Shown: positions 34,089 through 43,414 of the stretch, one piece after another
Layout of the letters: each line of letters starts with the position of its first letter
Position numbering within the stretch: the stretch's first letter is position 1
Assembly (NCBI RefSeq): GCF_030122845.1
Contig: NZ_CP126084.1
Span: 1,488,001 to 1,552,000, forward strand
DNA: 64,000 nucleotides
Direction: 5' to 3'
Origin: Paenibacillus woosongensis
GTDB taxonomy: Bacteria > Bacillota > Bacilli > Paenibacillales > Paenibacillaceae
Made by a program: the position numbers and the translations under genes
The notes under the pieces: generated by a model
The model's input: only the letters and a program-made list of their open reading frames with translations
Databases searched by the model: none
What the model was told of the DNA's origin: nothing

Positions 34089-35905
34089 ATTACCTCCCCA
34101 TAGCGTATACGATGTTCATCTTCCAGGAGACCTGCAATTTTTAAGGTTACCATGGTGCCTTTCCCAGGCCGGCTGTCCACCGTCAGATTCGAGGTGTCCC
34201 CGTAATGCAGGCGGACCCTTTCGTTGACATTGCGCAGGCCGATGCCGAACTTATCGATTTTGCCATTGGTCAAGCTGCGGTTCAACTGATTTAGGGTATC
34301 CTTATCCATGCCAACACCGTCGTCGCGAATCTCAAAGATGGCGTCCAGTCCATCGTTCCGGGCAGTGATTGTGATGGTCCCTGGCTTCTCCTGCTTCTCC
34401 AGCCCGTGGAACACTGCGTTCTCGACGATCGGCTGAAAAACCAGCTTGATGATTGGCAGATCATAGAAGTGCTGCGGAACCTCAATATGAAAATCCAATT
34501 TGCCCGGAAACCGGATTTGCAGCAGCTGCAAATAATTGCGGACATGGCAGAGCTCCTGCTCGACGGTGACCGTCTCGTCGCTGCGCGTAATGCTGTACCT
34601 GAGCTGCAAGCCGAGCAGATACGTGAGTTCGGCGACGCGATCGTCGTCGTTCAGTTCGGCCAGCATGCGGATCGATTCCAGCGTGTTATATATAAAATGC
34701 GGATTGATCTGGTTTTGGAGCGCCAGCATATCCGCTTTTTGTTTGCTCTTCTCGGTTTCATACACCTCCTGCAGCAGTCCCTTGATCCGGTCGATCATCC
34801 GGTTGAAATGACTGCCAAGCCGGCCGATTTCGTCGTTGTATTTGACTTCGACATGAACGTCGAGGTTGCCGCGCTGCACTTGTTTCATTAACCGTACCGT
34901 ACGGGTAAGCGGCTTGGTTAGAGCGTAGGAGATGAAGATGGCTACCGCCAGAGCAAAAAAAACAATGAGCAAAGCCGTGATCATAAGGGCGTTGCGGCTT
35001 TGCTTCATCGGAGCGAGCAGCTCTGTGAGCGGGATGTAGGTCAGCGTTTTCCATCCGGTGCTGGAAGATGCGCTGTAGACGGCAATGTACGGCTTGCCCT
35101 CGATGTCCAGTTCGAAATGCCCTCGCTGCCCGGTGGCCTGCATCAGCAAAGGACTGTTGCTTAAATTTTTGCCCAGCATGGCGGGATCGGCATTGTACAC
35201 GACTGTGCCATGCTCATCCACGATCAGGGTGTTCCCGTGCGTTACTGTGTTCAGTGGCTGGATGATCTCCTCGAACAAGCGAATGTCCACATCGATCACG
35301 ATGATGCCGATGTTCTTGAGCGTACTGACGGATTGAATAGAGCGCATGATGGTAAACACCTGCCGCTGCTCAGAGCCGTTGACCCGAATCGGATGCGTTC
35401 CGAGCAGGACGGGGGAGACGCCGGCTTCGCGCGTCCGGATTCCCCATTCTGCCAATCTTTCCTCCGGATACATTTCGTTGATGCCGGGTTTTTTATTATA
35501 AAAAATCGTACCGAAGCGATCGGTCATATAAACCCCGGCAATTTCCTCCTTCATATTCGCCAAGTACATCAGAAACATGTTGATGCTCGTATTTTTCTCC
35601 CAATCCGTCTCACGCTCATCCAGATGCTTCTCGACGTCCTTGTTGTAGAGCGGAAGGATGGTGTACCGCTTCAGGTCGGCGATGTAGCGATCCACTTTAT
35701 CCATGGCATTGTCGGTCATTTGGCCGGCTGAGCTTGTCATGTTGCTCAGGATTGAGCTTGAGTTCGCCCGGTACGAAGCGTAGCTGACGTACGTAATCGG
35801 CAGGGAGATGAGGAACACGAAGATGATGACCAGCTTTTTTTGCATGGACAGGTTGGCGAAGAACACCCAGGCTTTGCGACACAGATAGAAAATGGATGAT
35901 AACAT
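34085..35905 (-). CDS. YesM-type sensor histidine kinase
   Basis: The 606-residue membrane kinase has two transmembrane helices (KLVIIFVFLISLPITYVSYA near 25 and ALMITALLIVFFALAVAIFI near 290) flanking a roughly 240-residue extracellular sensor. A HAMP segment (LTRTVRLMKQVQRGNLDVHV), the phospho-His motif QNQINPHFIYNTLESIR and an ATPase domain (DDGVGMDKDTLNQL, GIGLRNVNERVRLHYG) follow. It autophosphorylates on His and transfers to the YesN-type regulator. The start at 35905 (MLSSIFYLC) follows GGAGGG; a TTG at 35926 would overlap that site. It lies 27 bp downstream of the permease gene in the same operon. Confidence 0.92.
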   Translation of the reverse strand: MLSSIFYLCRKAWVFFANLSMQKKLVIIFVFLISLPITYVSYASYRANSSSILSNMTSSAGQMTDNAMDKVDRYIADLKRYTILPLYNKDVEKHLDERETDWEKNTSINMFLMYLANMKEEIAGVYMTDRFGTIFYNKKPGINEMYPEERLAEWGIRTREAGVSPVLLGTHPIRVNGSEQRQVFTIMRSIQSVSTLKNIGIIVIDVDIRLFEEIIQPLNTVTHGNTLIVDEHGTVVYNADPAMLGKNLSNSPLLMQATGQRGHFELDIEGKPYIAVYSASSSTGWKTLTYIPLTELLAPMKQSRNALMITALLIVFFALAVAIFISYALTKPLTRTVRLMKQVQRGNLDVHVEVKYNDEIGRLGSHFNRMIDRIKGLLQEVYETEKSKQKADMLALQNQINPHFIYNTLESIRMLAELNDDDRVAELTYLLGLQLRYSITRSDETVTVEQELCHVRNYLQLLQIRFPGKLDFHIEVPQHFYDLPIIKLVFQPIVENAVFHGLEKQEKPGTITITARNDGLDAIFEIRDDGVGMDKDTLNQLNRSLTNGKIDKFGIGLRNVNERVRLHYGDTSNLTVDSRPGKGTMVTLKIAGLLEDEHRIRYGEVI

Positions 35906-35932
35906 ACGCTGCCGTCCCTCCTGCAAATCCGT

Positions 35933-36766
35933 TTATTTTACCGCGCCGCTGGTGACGCCTTCAAAAATGTACTTCTGCAGCACAAAATACAAGACGACGG
36001 TCGGCAGCAAAATCAATAATATCGCTGCACTGATCAGATTCCAGTCAGCGATGTTCACGCCCTGGAAGCGCATGAGCACCGTGGTCACGACGCCAAGGCT
36101 CTGCTTTGGCATGTAAAGATAAGGCGTGTACATGTCGTTGTAAATGCTGATCGACTTGAGAATGACGAGCGTGGCCGTCGCCGGGGTCAGCAGCGGAAAA
36201 ATGATCGAGCGATAAATCCGGAATAGCGAAGCGCCTTCCGCCATGGCATTCTCATCGAGATCGACCGGAATGTTACGGATGAATTGCAGATACAGAATAA
36301 TTTGGATGACGTCGGCTCCAATATACAGAACAATGGGTGCCCCCAGCGTATTATACAGTCCAAGCTGCTTAATGATTCCGAATGTGGCGACCTGGGTCGT
36401 AATGCTCGGAATGACCGTAGCGAATAAGTAGGCGCCAAACACCGCTTTTTTCAATTTGAAAGTAAATCTGCCCAGCACGTAAGCGACCATGGTTCCAAAA
36501 ATGATATTGAAGACAAGGGCAACGCAGATGATGACCAGCGTATTGGCGAAGCCGTTCAGCAGCCCGCCCCGCTCGAATACGATTTTGAAATTGTCGAGGT
36601 TGAGAAAGCTGTCAGGCAGCGCCATTGTGCTTGCCATATTGAATTCATCGCTGGACTTGAAGGAGTTCACGATGATGACATAGGGAGGAAACAGGACGAC
36701 GAATACGCCGATCAGCAGGGACAAGTATTTGATGATGTCGAGGCCACTATATTTTTTGCTGCTCAT
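35933..36766 (-). CDS. Carbohydrate ABC transporter permease (AraQ/YesQ type)
   Basis: The 277-residue membrane protein has six helices. The EAA loop is DENAMAEGASLFRIYRSIIF around residue 175, slightly divergent from the usual EAA-DGA form. The C-terminus KYIFEGVTSGAVKG-like is typical of MalG/AraQ permeases. Its ATG overlaps the stop of the upstream permease (ATGA). It would pair with the 36763 permease and the lipoprotein at 37774 to import an oligosaccharide. No ATPase is encoded in the operon, so a common MsmX-like ATPase is presumed. Confidence 0.9.
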   Translation of the reverse strand: MSSKKYSGLDIIKYLSLLIGVFVVLFPPYVIIVNSFKSSDEFNMASTMALPDSFLNLDNFKIVFERGGLLNGFANTLVIICVALVFNIIFGTMVAYVLGRFTFKLKKAVFGAYLFATVIPSITTQVATFGIIKQLGLYNTLGAPIVLYIGADVIQIILYLQFIRNIPVDLDENAMAEGASLFRIYRSIIFPLLTPATATLVILKSISIYNDMYTPYLYMPKQSLGVVTTVLMRFQGVNIADWNLISAAILLILLPTVVLYFVLQKYIFEGVTSGAVK

Positions 36767-37659
36767 TTCCCGTTCCCCCCTCTGCTAAGGACAAATTGCT
36801 GAAGACCTACGACGACGATGACAAAAAACAGCAGGATGATGCTCATGGCCGAGGCCAGGCCGTAATGATTATAGGCGAACGCCGTCTCCACGACACGCTG
36901 CACATAGGTTTGCGACGCTCCGGCTGGACCGCCTTTGGTAAGAACGAAGGGCAGGTCGAATACTTCGAGGGCTCCGGTGACCGTAAGGAACAAGTTCAAC
37001 TGGATAACCGGCTTCATGTTGGGTAGGGTGATGCGCCAGAAGGTCTGCCAGGCATTGGCGCCGTCGATTGTGGCAGCCTCGTAAATATCGCGCGGGATCG
37101 CCTGCAGGGAAGCGATGTAAATGACCATGTTGTAGCCCATGAAGCGCCATAACCCCGTCGAAGCTAGGGAATAGTTAACCAGGCCTGGCGTTCCAAGCCA
37201 GCTGGTTTCCCCAAGGCTGGTCAGGCCGACTGCCTGCAGCAGCAGATTAAGCGAGCCTTGCGTCGTATCGAACACGTAACCGAACATGAAGGCGACCGCG
37301 ACGCCGTTCATGATGTAGGGGAGGAAAAGCAGCAGTCGGAACACGTTTCTTCCCCGCAGCCGGCCGTTCAAGAGGACGGCGAAATAAATCGCTACAATAT
37401 TCTGGACGATGCCCATGACGAAATAAGCGAAGTTATGGGTGAATACTCCGAATATATCCGGATTAGAGAACACCTCCTTATAATTGGCCAGCCCTACCCA
37501 AGGCTTCTCCGGGCTATAACCGTCCCAGTCAGTGAAGCTGAACCAGACGAGCTTCAGAGCCGGATAGTAGGTAAAGAGCAGCAGCAGCCCGACCGGAATG
37601 AGTAGAAAAGAGAAGATGATGATGTTTTTCTGCGTTTTATATGACAAGGTTCCGAACAT
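36763..37659 (-). CDS. Sugar ABC transporter permease (YesP/MalF type)
   Basis: This 298-residue permease has six helices and the EAA loop YEAATIDGANAWQTFWRITL P near residue 205, followed by FDLPFVLTKGGPAGASQTYV, a MalF-family hallmark. The start at 37659 (MFGTLSYKTQK) follows AGAAGGGATACGGGA; a longer form to 37698 lacks a ribosome site. It is the second gene of the operon (lipoprotein, two permeases, kinase, regulator) and overlaps the next permease by 4 bp. The cargo is inferred to be a manno- or galacto-oligosaccharide, because beta-mannosidase and alpha-galactosidase genes flank it. Confidence 0.9.
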   Translation of the reverse strand: MFGTLSYKTQKNIIIFSFLLIPVGLLLLFTYYPALKLVWFSFTDWDGYSPEKPWVGLANYKEVFSNPDIFGVFTHNFAYFVMGIVQNIVAIYFAVLLNGRLRGRNVFRLLLFLPYIMNGVAVAFMFGYVFDTTQGSLNLLLQAVGLTSLGETSWLGTPGLVNYSLASTGLWRFMGYNMVIYIASLQAIPRDIYEAATIDGANAWQTFWRITLPNMKPVIQLNLFLTVTGALEVFDLPFVLTKGGPAGASQTYVQRVVETAFAYNHYGLASAMSIILLFFVIVVVGLQQFVLSRGGNGK

Positions 37660-37773
37660 TCCCGTATCCCTTCTTTCTATCCGCTGAATTGACAGCAAAA
37701 TGGATTATCGCCAGACCGATAACCCATTTTGCGTGCTGTTCAAGGTGATTGCCGATTCATGAATGGCAATTCA

Positions 37774-39105
37774 TTAATAACCGAGATCCTTTTTAGCTTT
37801 GGCCCACGCTTTATTCCATTTATCAAGGACGGCTTGCGGGTCTTTCGCCAGTACGAATTCCTGGGCAATGGCCGGAAGATCGATTTGCGCCTTGTTGGAA
37901 ATTTCAATGACCTTCGGGTCATCTGGCAAGCCTTCCTGCAGATCTACTCCTGTAGCCTGGAACTCTGCGAGTTGGGTCAGCTTGGATTCGCGGCCTTCCA
38001 GCGGCGAGATGAACCCGGCGAAATCCTCATATCCGGAGTCCTCCAGCATCCAGGTCAGAAAGGCCTTGGCTGCCTTCAGATTTTTGCTGTCCTTGCTGAC
38101 GGCGTAGAAGAAGTCCGGGTTCAGGCCGGCCCGGATCTCGCCGGAGTTGTCGAAGGGCAGCGGGAAGAAACCGATGTTATCCGATTCGTCTCCCACGCCG
38201 ATGACTTGGTTAATGACCCAGTTCCCCAGGAAGTACATGCCCATTTTGCCGTTCGCCACGTCTTTTTTGGATTGCTCCCAGTTGGTGGAGTTGATGTCCT
38301 TCTCCAGATAACCTTTCTCCGCGAGCGTTCGCAGCAGGGACATGGCCTTGCCGTATCCGTTGTCCATCGAGAAAGGGGCTTCCATGTTGAGTCTCTCATT
38401 GGGGAAATTCTTATTGTTCTCGATAACCCGCGGCAAATCGTAGACCCAGTTCCCCAGCGGCCATTTATCCTTGAAGTTGGAGGAGAGCGGAATAACGCCG
38501 TTTTGCTTCAACTTTTCGCATGCGGCAAGGAATTCATCCCACGTCTTGGGGAGTTCGGTAATTCCGGCATCGGCGAAAGCTTTTTTGTTATACACGATTC
38601 CTGAGGTCGAGTTCCCCGTCGTAATCCCGTACAGCTTGCCGTCATAAGACTTGAAATCTTTAAATGTAACCTCCGCACTTAGCTCCAGGTCGTCGAGCGG
38701 AGCAAAATATTTGGGGAGATCCGAGTTGGGAATATCCGGAATGAACATTAAATCCGGCAGCTCGCCGCTGGCCATGCGGACTTTGATTTGCTGGTTATAG
38801 TCCGTCTGGCTTGCTTCAAATTCAATGGTGATGTCTGGATATTTCTCGTTGAAGCGTTTGACGTAGTCGTCGTATTCTTTGCCGATCATGTCTGTCCGGT
38901 TGGTGAGGAAGGTGACCTTTCCGCTCAGTTTATTGGCTGTGTCTTTGCCGGCTGCGTTACTGTCCGAGGCATTCGACGCTCCTTCGTTTATTCCGGCGTT
39001 CGTGCCGCTACTGGTATCTTTGCTGCCGCTACAGCCTGTTAGTATTGCAGTTAGCGCAAGAATCATCATGAATGCAATCCATAAACTGTTCTTTTTCATC
39101 CTCAT
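37774..39105 (-). CDS. Extracellular solute-binding lipoprotein of the second sugar importer
   Basis: The 443-residue protein has a lipoprotein signal peptide (MMILALTAILTGCSG, acylated Cys about residue 25) and a Ser/Asn/Ala linker. A family 1 binding domain follows (GKVTFLTNRTDMIGKEYDDY, DLMFIPDIPNSDLPKYFAPL, GKMGMYFLGNWVINQV). It is anchored outside and feeds the two permeases. It is the first gene of the five-gene operon. The 114-bp gap to the permease shows no obvious strong hairpin. A cre-like sequence lies 22-36 bp before the start, so CcpA repression is likely. It is only distantly related to the two larger lipoproteins at 15-18 kb. Confidence 0.9.
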   Translation of the reverse strand: MRMKKNSLWIAFMMILALTAILTGCSGSKDTSSGTNAGINEGASNASDSNAAGKDTANKLSGKVTFLTNRTDMIGKEYDDYVKRFNEKYPDITIEFEASQTDYNQQIKVRMASGELPDLMFIPDIPNSDLPKYFAPLDDLELSAEVTFKDFKSYDGKLYGITTGNSTSGIVYNKKAFADAGITELPKTWDEFLAACEKLKQNGVIPLSSNFKDKWPLGNWVYDLPRVIENNKNFPNERLNMEAPFSMDNGYGKAMSLLRTLAEKGYLEKDINSTNWEQSKKDVANGKMGMYFLGNWVINQVIGVGDESDNIGFFPLPFDNSGEIRAGLNPDFFYAVSKDSKNLKAAKAFLTWMLEDSGYEDFAGFISPLEGRESKLTQLAEFQATGVDLQEGLPDDPKVIEISNKAQIDLPAIAQEFVLAKDPQAVLDKWNKAWAKAKKDLGY

Positions 39106-39126
39106 ATCGCCCCTCTTCTCATTTTT

Positions 39127-39141
39127 TTGATAGCGCTTACA
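39127..39141. promoter_or_regulatory. cre-like catabolite control site
   Basis: TTGATAGCGCTTACA matches the CcpA consensus WTGNAANCGNWNNCW at all but one fixed position. It lies between the divergent lipoprotein and beta-mannosidase genes, 22-36 bp upstream of the lipoprotein start. CcpA control is inferred. Confidence 0.5.
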
Positions 39142-39361
39142 GTTAAATTGTATAGTTTTGTTATTTCACTTTAAATGTACTGGTTTGTTATTTGTTGTCT
39201 TTAATTAACCTATTGTCGGGTTGTTGGTTGAATGGGGGGGAGTATGAACACAAAATTTGTTTTATAATATATATAACAAAACAATAACAAAAACTATTGA
39301 TAATGTAATATAATAAATTATAATTCATGAAAATTCTACTATGTTATTTGATGGAGGGCTT

Positions 39362-41911
39362 ATGAGCATTCAACAGCAGATATTAAATCAGTGGAGTTTT
39401 AAAGCATGTGATGAGGCGAACTGGCTATCTGCAGCGGTTCCAGGGACGGTTCATACCGATTTGCTGCGTCATGGCTTGATTCCGGATCCGTTCTACGGGA
39501 CGAATGAGCATGATTTGCAGTGGATCGACAAAAAGGATTGGGAATATAAATCCAGCTTTAAGCTGCCTGAGAGCTGGGCGGCGGAAATGGCTAGAGTCCA
39601 GCTTGTATTTGAAGGGCTTGATACATATGCGGATGTCTATGTGAATGGACAGCATGTACTGTCTGCCGACAATATGTTCCGAGCTTGGCATGTAGATGTG
39701 AAGGAGCTGCTGCGCGCAGGAAGCAATGACGTTCTCGTCCGGTTCCGCTCGCCGATCAATGAGGATTTGCCGAAGCTCGAGGAGCTGGGATATGATCTGC
39801 CCGCGACAAATGACCAGTCGGAATTAGGCGGGCTCGGGGAGCGCAAGGTCAGTGTTTTTGCCCGTAAAGCGCCTTATCATTATGGCTGGGATTGGGGACC
39901 GCGTTTTGTAACTTGCGGCATTTGGCGGGAGGTTCGTCTGGAGGGCTGGTCGGTTCCGAAAATTAGCGATTTATATATTCGCCAGGACGAGATAAGTAGT
40001 GAGATCGCCAGGCTGACGGCAGTAGTGGAAGTTGAGGCTGTAGCGGGCTGGAATGGGCGGTTGCGCATCGGCACGGAGGACATGACCTGGGAGCAGGAAG
40101 TGGCGTTAAGCCCGGGACTGCAGACTTTGACGCTAGAGATGATGATTACTGATCCCAAGCTATGGTGGTGCCGCGGGCTTGGCGAACCGTCAATGTATGC
40201 TTTCCAAGCGGCTTTGCTGCAGGGCGGGGAGACCGTATCGGATCGAACTGTGCGCACGGGCTTGCGCAGTATCGAGCTGGTGCGGGAGAAGGATGAGGCC
40301 GGGGCGTCATTTTACTTCAGGCTGAACGGTGTCCGGGTATTTATGAAAGGCGCTAACCATATTCCGAATGACAGCTTCGCGACTGAAGTGACGCGGGAGC
40401 GTTACCGTCATGAAATCGCCTCGGCGGTAGAGAGCAATATGAATATGCTGCGTGTATGGGGCGGTGGTATATATGAAGAAGAGGCATTCTATGAGCTATG
40501 CGATGAGAATGGACTGCTGGTCTGGCAGGATTTCATGTTCGCCTGCAGTATGTACCCTGGGGACGAAGCGTTCCTGAACAACGTGGCGGCTGAGGCGGAA
40601 TACAACGTGAGACGCCTGCGGAATCACCCGTCCATCGCTTTATGGTGCGGCAATAACGAGATTGACTCGGCTTGGGCGCATTATGCCCGGGATACAGGCT
40701 GGGGCTGGAAGGAGAAGCTGGACAGCGCTGAGCTGCGCGATAAAATCTGGGCGGATTACGATGCCGTGTTCCACCGCATCCTGCCCGAGGCCGTCCATAA
40801 ATGGGCGCCCGGCACCGATTATTGGCCGTCCTCTCCGCTGCGCAGCCTGACAGGGGACGAGAATCAGCATGCCACTCAGATCACGGGTGAAGGCGATGTT
40901 CATTATTGGGGTGTATGGCATGCGGTAGAGCCGTTTGACAACTATAATCAGAAAATTGGCCGCTTTATGAGCGAATACGGTTTTCAATCTTTTCCCGAGC
41001 TGAAAACAGTGCTGGAGTATGCAGAGGAAGATCAGCTGGAGCTGGAATCCAAGGTGATGCTTGCTCACCAGAAAAACGGTAGAGGCAATCAGTTGATCAA
41101 GGAGTACATGAACCAATATTTTCCCGAACCGCAGGACTTCAAATCATTCCTGTACATGAGCCAGTTATTGCAGGCCCAGGCGATTCAGACAGCGATCGAG
41201 GCACACCGCCGGAATAAGCCTTACTGCATGGGCACGCTGTACTGGCAGATGAACGACTGCTGGCCGGTCGCTTCCTGGGCCGGCATGGATTACTATGGAC
41301 GCTGGAAGGCATTGCAGTATACGGTACGCCGCAGCTTCCGGGACGTCATGCTTTCGATCGACGGTACCCGGGAAGGCGAAGTGGCGGTTTATCTGATTTC
41401 CGATCGTCAGGAGCCTGTTGCGGGTGTGCTTAAACTGAGCCTGTTCGACTTTGACGGCCAACTGCTGCGCGAACTGAGCCAGAATGTGGCTATCGGTGCG
41501 GATGCTGCCGATATCGTGCTTCGGGTCCAAACTGGCGAATGGCTTGGCGCCCATGATCCGAAGCGCGTAGTATTACTGGCTGAGCTGGAAGGGGATGGCG
41601 CGATGCTGGATAGCAAGCCATATTATTTTGAGTCATTCCGCGAAATCGAATGGCCGGAAGCTGCTGTTACGGTGGAGGAAGTTCCGGGAAGCGAGGGCAC
41701 TTCCTTCAGGTTGAAGACAGACGCTCTTGCACGGCAGGTTTGGCTCTCGGCGGAGGAAGAGGGGATATTCACCGATAACTTCTTCGATCTCATTCCGGGC
41801 GTGCCGCACACCGTCACCTTCCGCCGCCGGAGCTCCGGCCATGCTGCGGCGTTTGTTCCGGGCAAGCCGGGAGCGTTAACGGTTAGATCGATGAGGGACT
41901 TCATCAGGTAG
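39362..41911 (+). CDS. GH2 beta-mannosidase
   Basis: The 849-residue enzyme has the GH2 layout with the beta-mannosidase signature. The N-terminal WLSAAVPGTVHTDLLRHGLI and WIDKKDWEYKSSF, the acid/base Glu in IALWCGNNEIDSAW and the nucleophile Glu in RFMSEYGFQSFPEL all match. It removes beta-1,4-mannose from non-reducing ends of manno-oligosaccharides. The start at 39362 (MSIQQQILNQ) is supported by TGGAGGG 4-10 bases upstream; the ATG at 39341 lacks one. No signal peptide is present, so the enzyme is cytosolic and should process imported mannobiose or longer. It is divergent from the five-gene ABC/two-component operon and likely co-regulated with it. Confidence 0.93.
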   Translation: MSIQQQILNQWSFKACDEANWLSAAVPGTVHTDLLRHGLIPDPFYGTNEHDLQWIDKKDWEYKSSFKLPESWAAEMARVQLVFEGLDTYADVYVNGQHVLSADNMFRAWHVDVKELLRAGSNDVLVRFRSPINEDLPKLEELGYDLPATNDQSELGGLGERKVSVFARKAPYHYGWDWGPRFVTCGIWREVRLEGWSVPKISDLYIRQDEISSEIARLTAVVEVEAVAGWNGRLRIGTEDMTWEQEVALSPGLQTLTLEMMITDPKLWWCRGLGEPSMYAFQAALLQGGETVSDRTVRTGLRSIELVREKDEAGASFYFRLNGVRVFMKGANHIPNDSFATEVTRERYRHEIASAVESNMNMLRVWGGGIYEEEAFYELCDENGLLVWQDFMFACSMYPGDEAFLNNVAAEAEYNVRRLRNHPSIALWCGNNEIDSAWAHYARDTGWGWKEKLDSAELRDKIWADYDAVFHRILPEAVHKWAPGTDYWPSSPLRSLTGDENQHATQITGEGDVHYWGVWHAVEPFDNYNQKIGRFMSEYGFQSFPELKTVLEYAEEDQLELESKVMLAHQKNGRGNQLIKEYMNQYFPEPQDFKSFLYMSQLLQAQAIQTAIEAHRRNKPYCMGTLYWQMNDCWPVASWAGMDYYGRWKALQYTVRRSFRDVMLSIDGTREGEVAVYLISDRQEPVAGVLKLSLFDFDGQLLRELSQNVAIGADAADIVLRVQTGEWLGAHDPKRVVLLAELEGDGAMLDSKPYYFESFREIEWPEAAVTVEEVPGSEGTSFRLKTDALARQVWLSAEEEGIFTDNFFDLIPGVPHTVTFRRRSSGHAAAFVPGKPGALTVRSMRDFIR

Positions 41912-42076
41912 AGCTGTACAGCGCTGCATGATGGGCGGGCGGCTGGCGTCATATATCCTACGAGGATAGGTTGTGCGAATGTGTGATTAGACTGTTAAGG
42001 GTTCTATGCAAATGAGTGCGTAGCGAGTATATATGTGCGTTGTGTCTTCTGTACGTGAGCGTGATGCTGATGGGAT

Positions 42077-42254
42077 GGGACACAGGTTCCGCTATTGGTG
42101 ACAAAATGCCATAAAACGTTGCGCTGGCGGACACACGATCCTCTATTTGTTGATATCATCGTGAATCTTCGCTACTTTTCATCAAATAAGTGATCTGTGG
42201 TCCGATAGACATAGAACTACGTGCATTTTCGGTGAATAGGGGATTCTAAGTCCG
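42077..42254. repeat. Nested-dyad intergenic repeat, copy 2 (diverged)
   Basis: About 178 bp with the same layout as copy 1: GGGACACAGGTTCCGCTATT at the left edge, GCGGACACACGATCCTCTAT inside, then TCAAATAAGTGATCTGTGG, and GATTCTAAGTCCGTAAGG at the right edge. The outer dyad is much less regular than in copy 1. The region 41912-42552 holds this copy and a terminator-like hairpin, but no convincing gene. Confidence 0.6.
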
Positions 42255-42424
42255 TAAGGAATTCGATGGGAAGATGCTGTGTCCTGTTCAGGATGTTGAG
42301 GATCTTCAATCAAGTCGCCAAACGCTGGACATCGCCCAGGCGTATCCCTCCCTCATAGGGGCTGCGCTGCATGATAGCAGCCGGCCAAGCAGCAAATCAA
42401 TGTGTATAGAAGGCGCAGATTTCA

Positions 42425-42460
42425 CCCCCCAAGCGGCTTTAGCCGCTGGGGGGGCTTTTT
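42425..42460 (+). terminator. Strong GC-rich terminator hairpin
   Basis: CCCCCCAAGCGGC at 42425-42437, a TTTA loop and GCCGCTGGGGGGG at 42442-42454 form a long stem, followed by C and five T. It would block plus-strand read-through from the beta-mannosidase side toward the convergent L,D-transpeptidase gene. Confidence 0.75.
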
Positions 42461-42552
42461 ATAGCACATGGGAAATGCTCGCTAATATGACCGCTAATCA
42501 GGACCCGAACCCCTTGGAAATTACATTTATAGATGCACGGCTTACAAGTGGA

Positions 42553-43290
42553 TTACTCAATCAATCCAAGGGATTCATAAACTTTGGTTGAAACGACCCC
42601 ATTAGGGATAAGGCCATGGTCGCGTTGATATTTTTTCAGGGCAGCGGTTGTATCGTACCGGAATTTGCCGTTACAGACCCCGTTGAAATATCCTGCGCTT
42701 TTCAGGCGGGATTGAATCAATTGAACTTCTCCTCCCACGTCCCCTTCGGCCAAAGCCCTGGGATCCTGTTTGGCATTGCCCAGCACATGCCCGTGTATTG
42801 TTACTTTGGTGCCGATCGGAATCATGTCATACAGCTCCATCACGTCTCTATTTCGCATCCGTACGCAGCCATGGCTTAAGTGCTGCCCTATGGAGTAAGG
42901 CTTATTTGTGCCGTGGATGCCATAGGTTCCCCAGGGGACGTTCAATCCCAGCCAGCGAGGGCCAAAAGAAGGTCCCCAATCGGTTCCTTTGTATATTATT
43001 TTGAATTCCCCGACGGGGGTTGGCGTGGACGGGTTACCTACCGCAACGGGATACGTTTTGAATTTTTGCCCCTGTGCCCGGACAATCAGCTTATGGTACT
43101 GTGGGTAAATCTCAATCGTATACAGCCCTTCGTCGGCTACGATCGGCAGCGAAGGGTCTTCATGAGCCTGAACGTGACGGGGGAAGGTGCCCCAGCCGCA
43201 AAAGACCATTTCCGCAATCATAAGCATACAAACGAATAAAGCCGATCTGAGCGGCATGCTGATTCTGGCAGTAAGTTTTATAGTCATCAT
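42553..43290 (-). CDS. L,D-transpeptidase (YkuD) with C-terminal peptidoglycan-binding domain
   Basis: The 245-residue protein has an N-terminal hydrophobic signal or anchor (RSALFVCMLMIAEMVFCGW) and a YkuD domain (YTIEIYPQYHKLIVRAQGQK, GIHGTNKPYSIGQHLSHGCV RMRNRD). The catalytic Cys is in SHGCVRM at about residue 160. A C-terminal PG_binding_1 domain follows (GEVQLIQSRLKSAGYFNGVC, TTAALKKYQRDHGLIPNGVV). It forms 3-3 cross-links or attaches proteins to peptidoglycan outside the membrane. The start has a modest GGTGAA site. It is an independent unit ending at a convergent hairpin. Confidence 0.9.
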   Translation of the reverse strand: MMTIKLTARISMPLRSALFVCMLMIAEMVFCGWGTFPRHVQAHEDPSLPIVADEGLYTIEIYPQYHKLIVRAQGQKFKTYPVAVGNPSTPTPVGEFKIIYKGTDWGPSFGPRWLGLNVPWGTYGIHGTNKPYSIGQHLSHGCVRMRNRDVMELYDMIPIGTKVTIHGHVLGNAKQDPRALAEGDVGGEVQLIQSRLKSAGYFNGVCNGKFRYDTTAALKKYQRDHGLIPNGVVSTKVYESLGLIE

Positions 43291-43360
43291 TTCACCATAG
43301 AATTTAATTTAGATATAGTTTGTGCTAAAGTCCGGCTTTCATACGGCTAAAAAATAGCAC

Positions 43361-43387
43361 AAAAAAGGAGAGCTTCTCGCTCTCCTT
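43361..43387 (-). terminator. Terminator of the subtilase gene
   Basis: AAGGAGAGC (43365-43373), loop TTCTC and GCTCTCCTT (43379-43387) form a perfect 9-bp stem. On the minus strand it is followed by a T-run (A's at 43361-43366). It ends the subtilase transcript about 30 bp after the stop. Confidence 0.88.
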
Positions 43388-43414
43388 CAGCCTGTCGCAT
43401 ACGCATTTAATATC

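Noticed and set aside
37729-38604. A 291-codon plus-strand frame opposite the second binding-protein gene
   Set aside because: It is antisense to a clear solute-binding gene, with low-complexity composition and no start signal.
42274-42591. A 105-codon plus-strand frame in the gap before the L,D-transpeptidase
   Set aside because: It runs through the strong terminator hairpin and into the convergent gene, and has no ribosome site or family resemblance.
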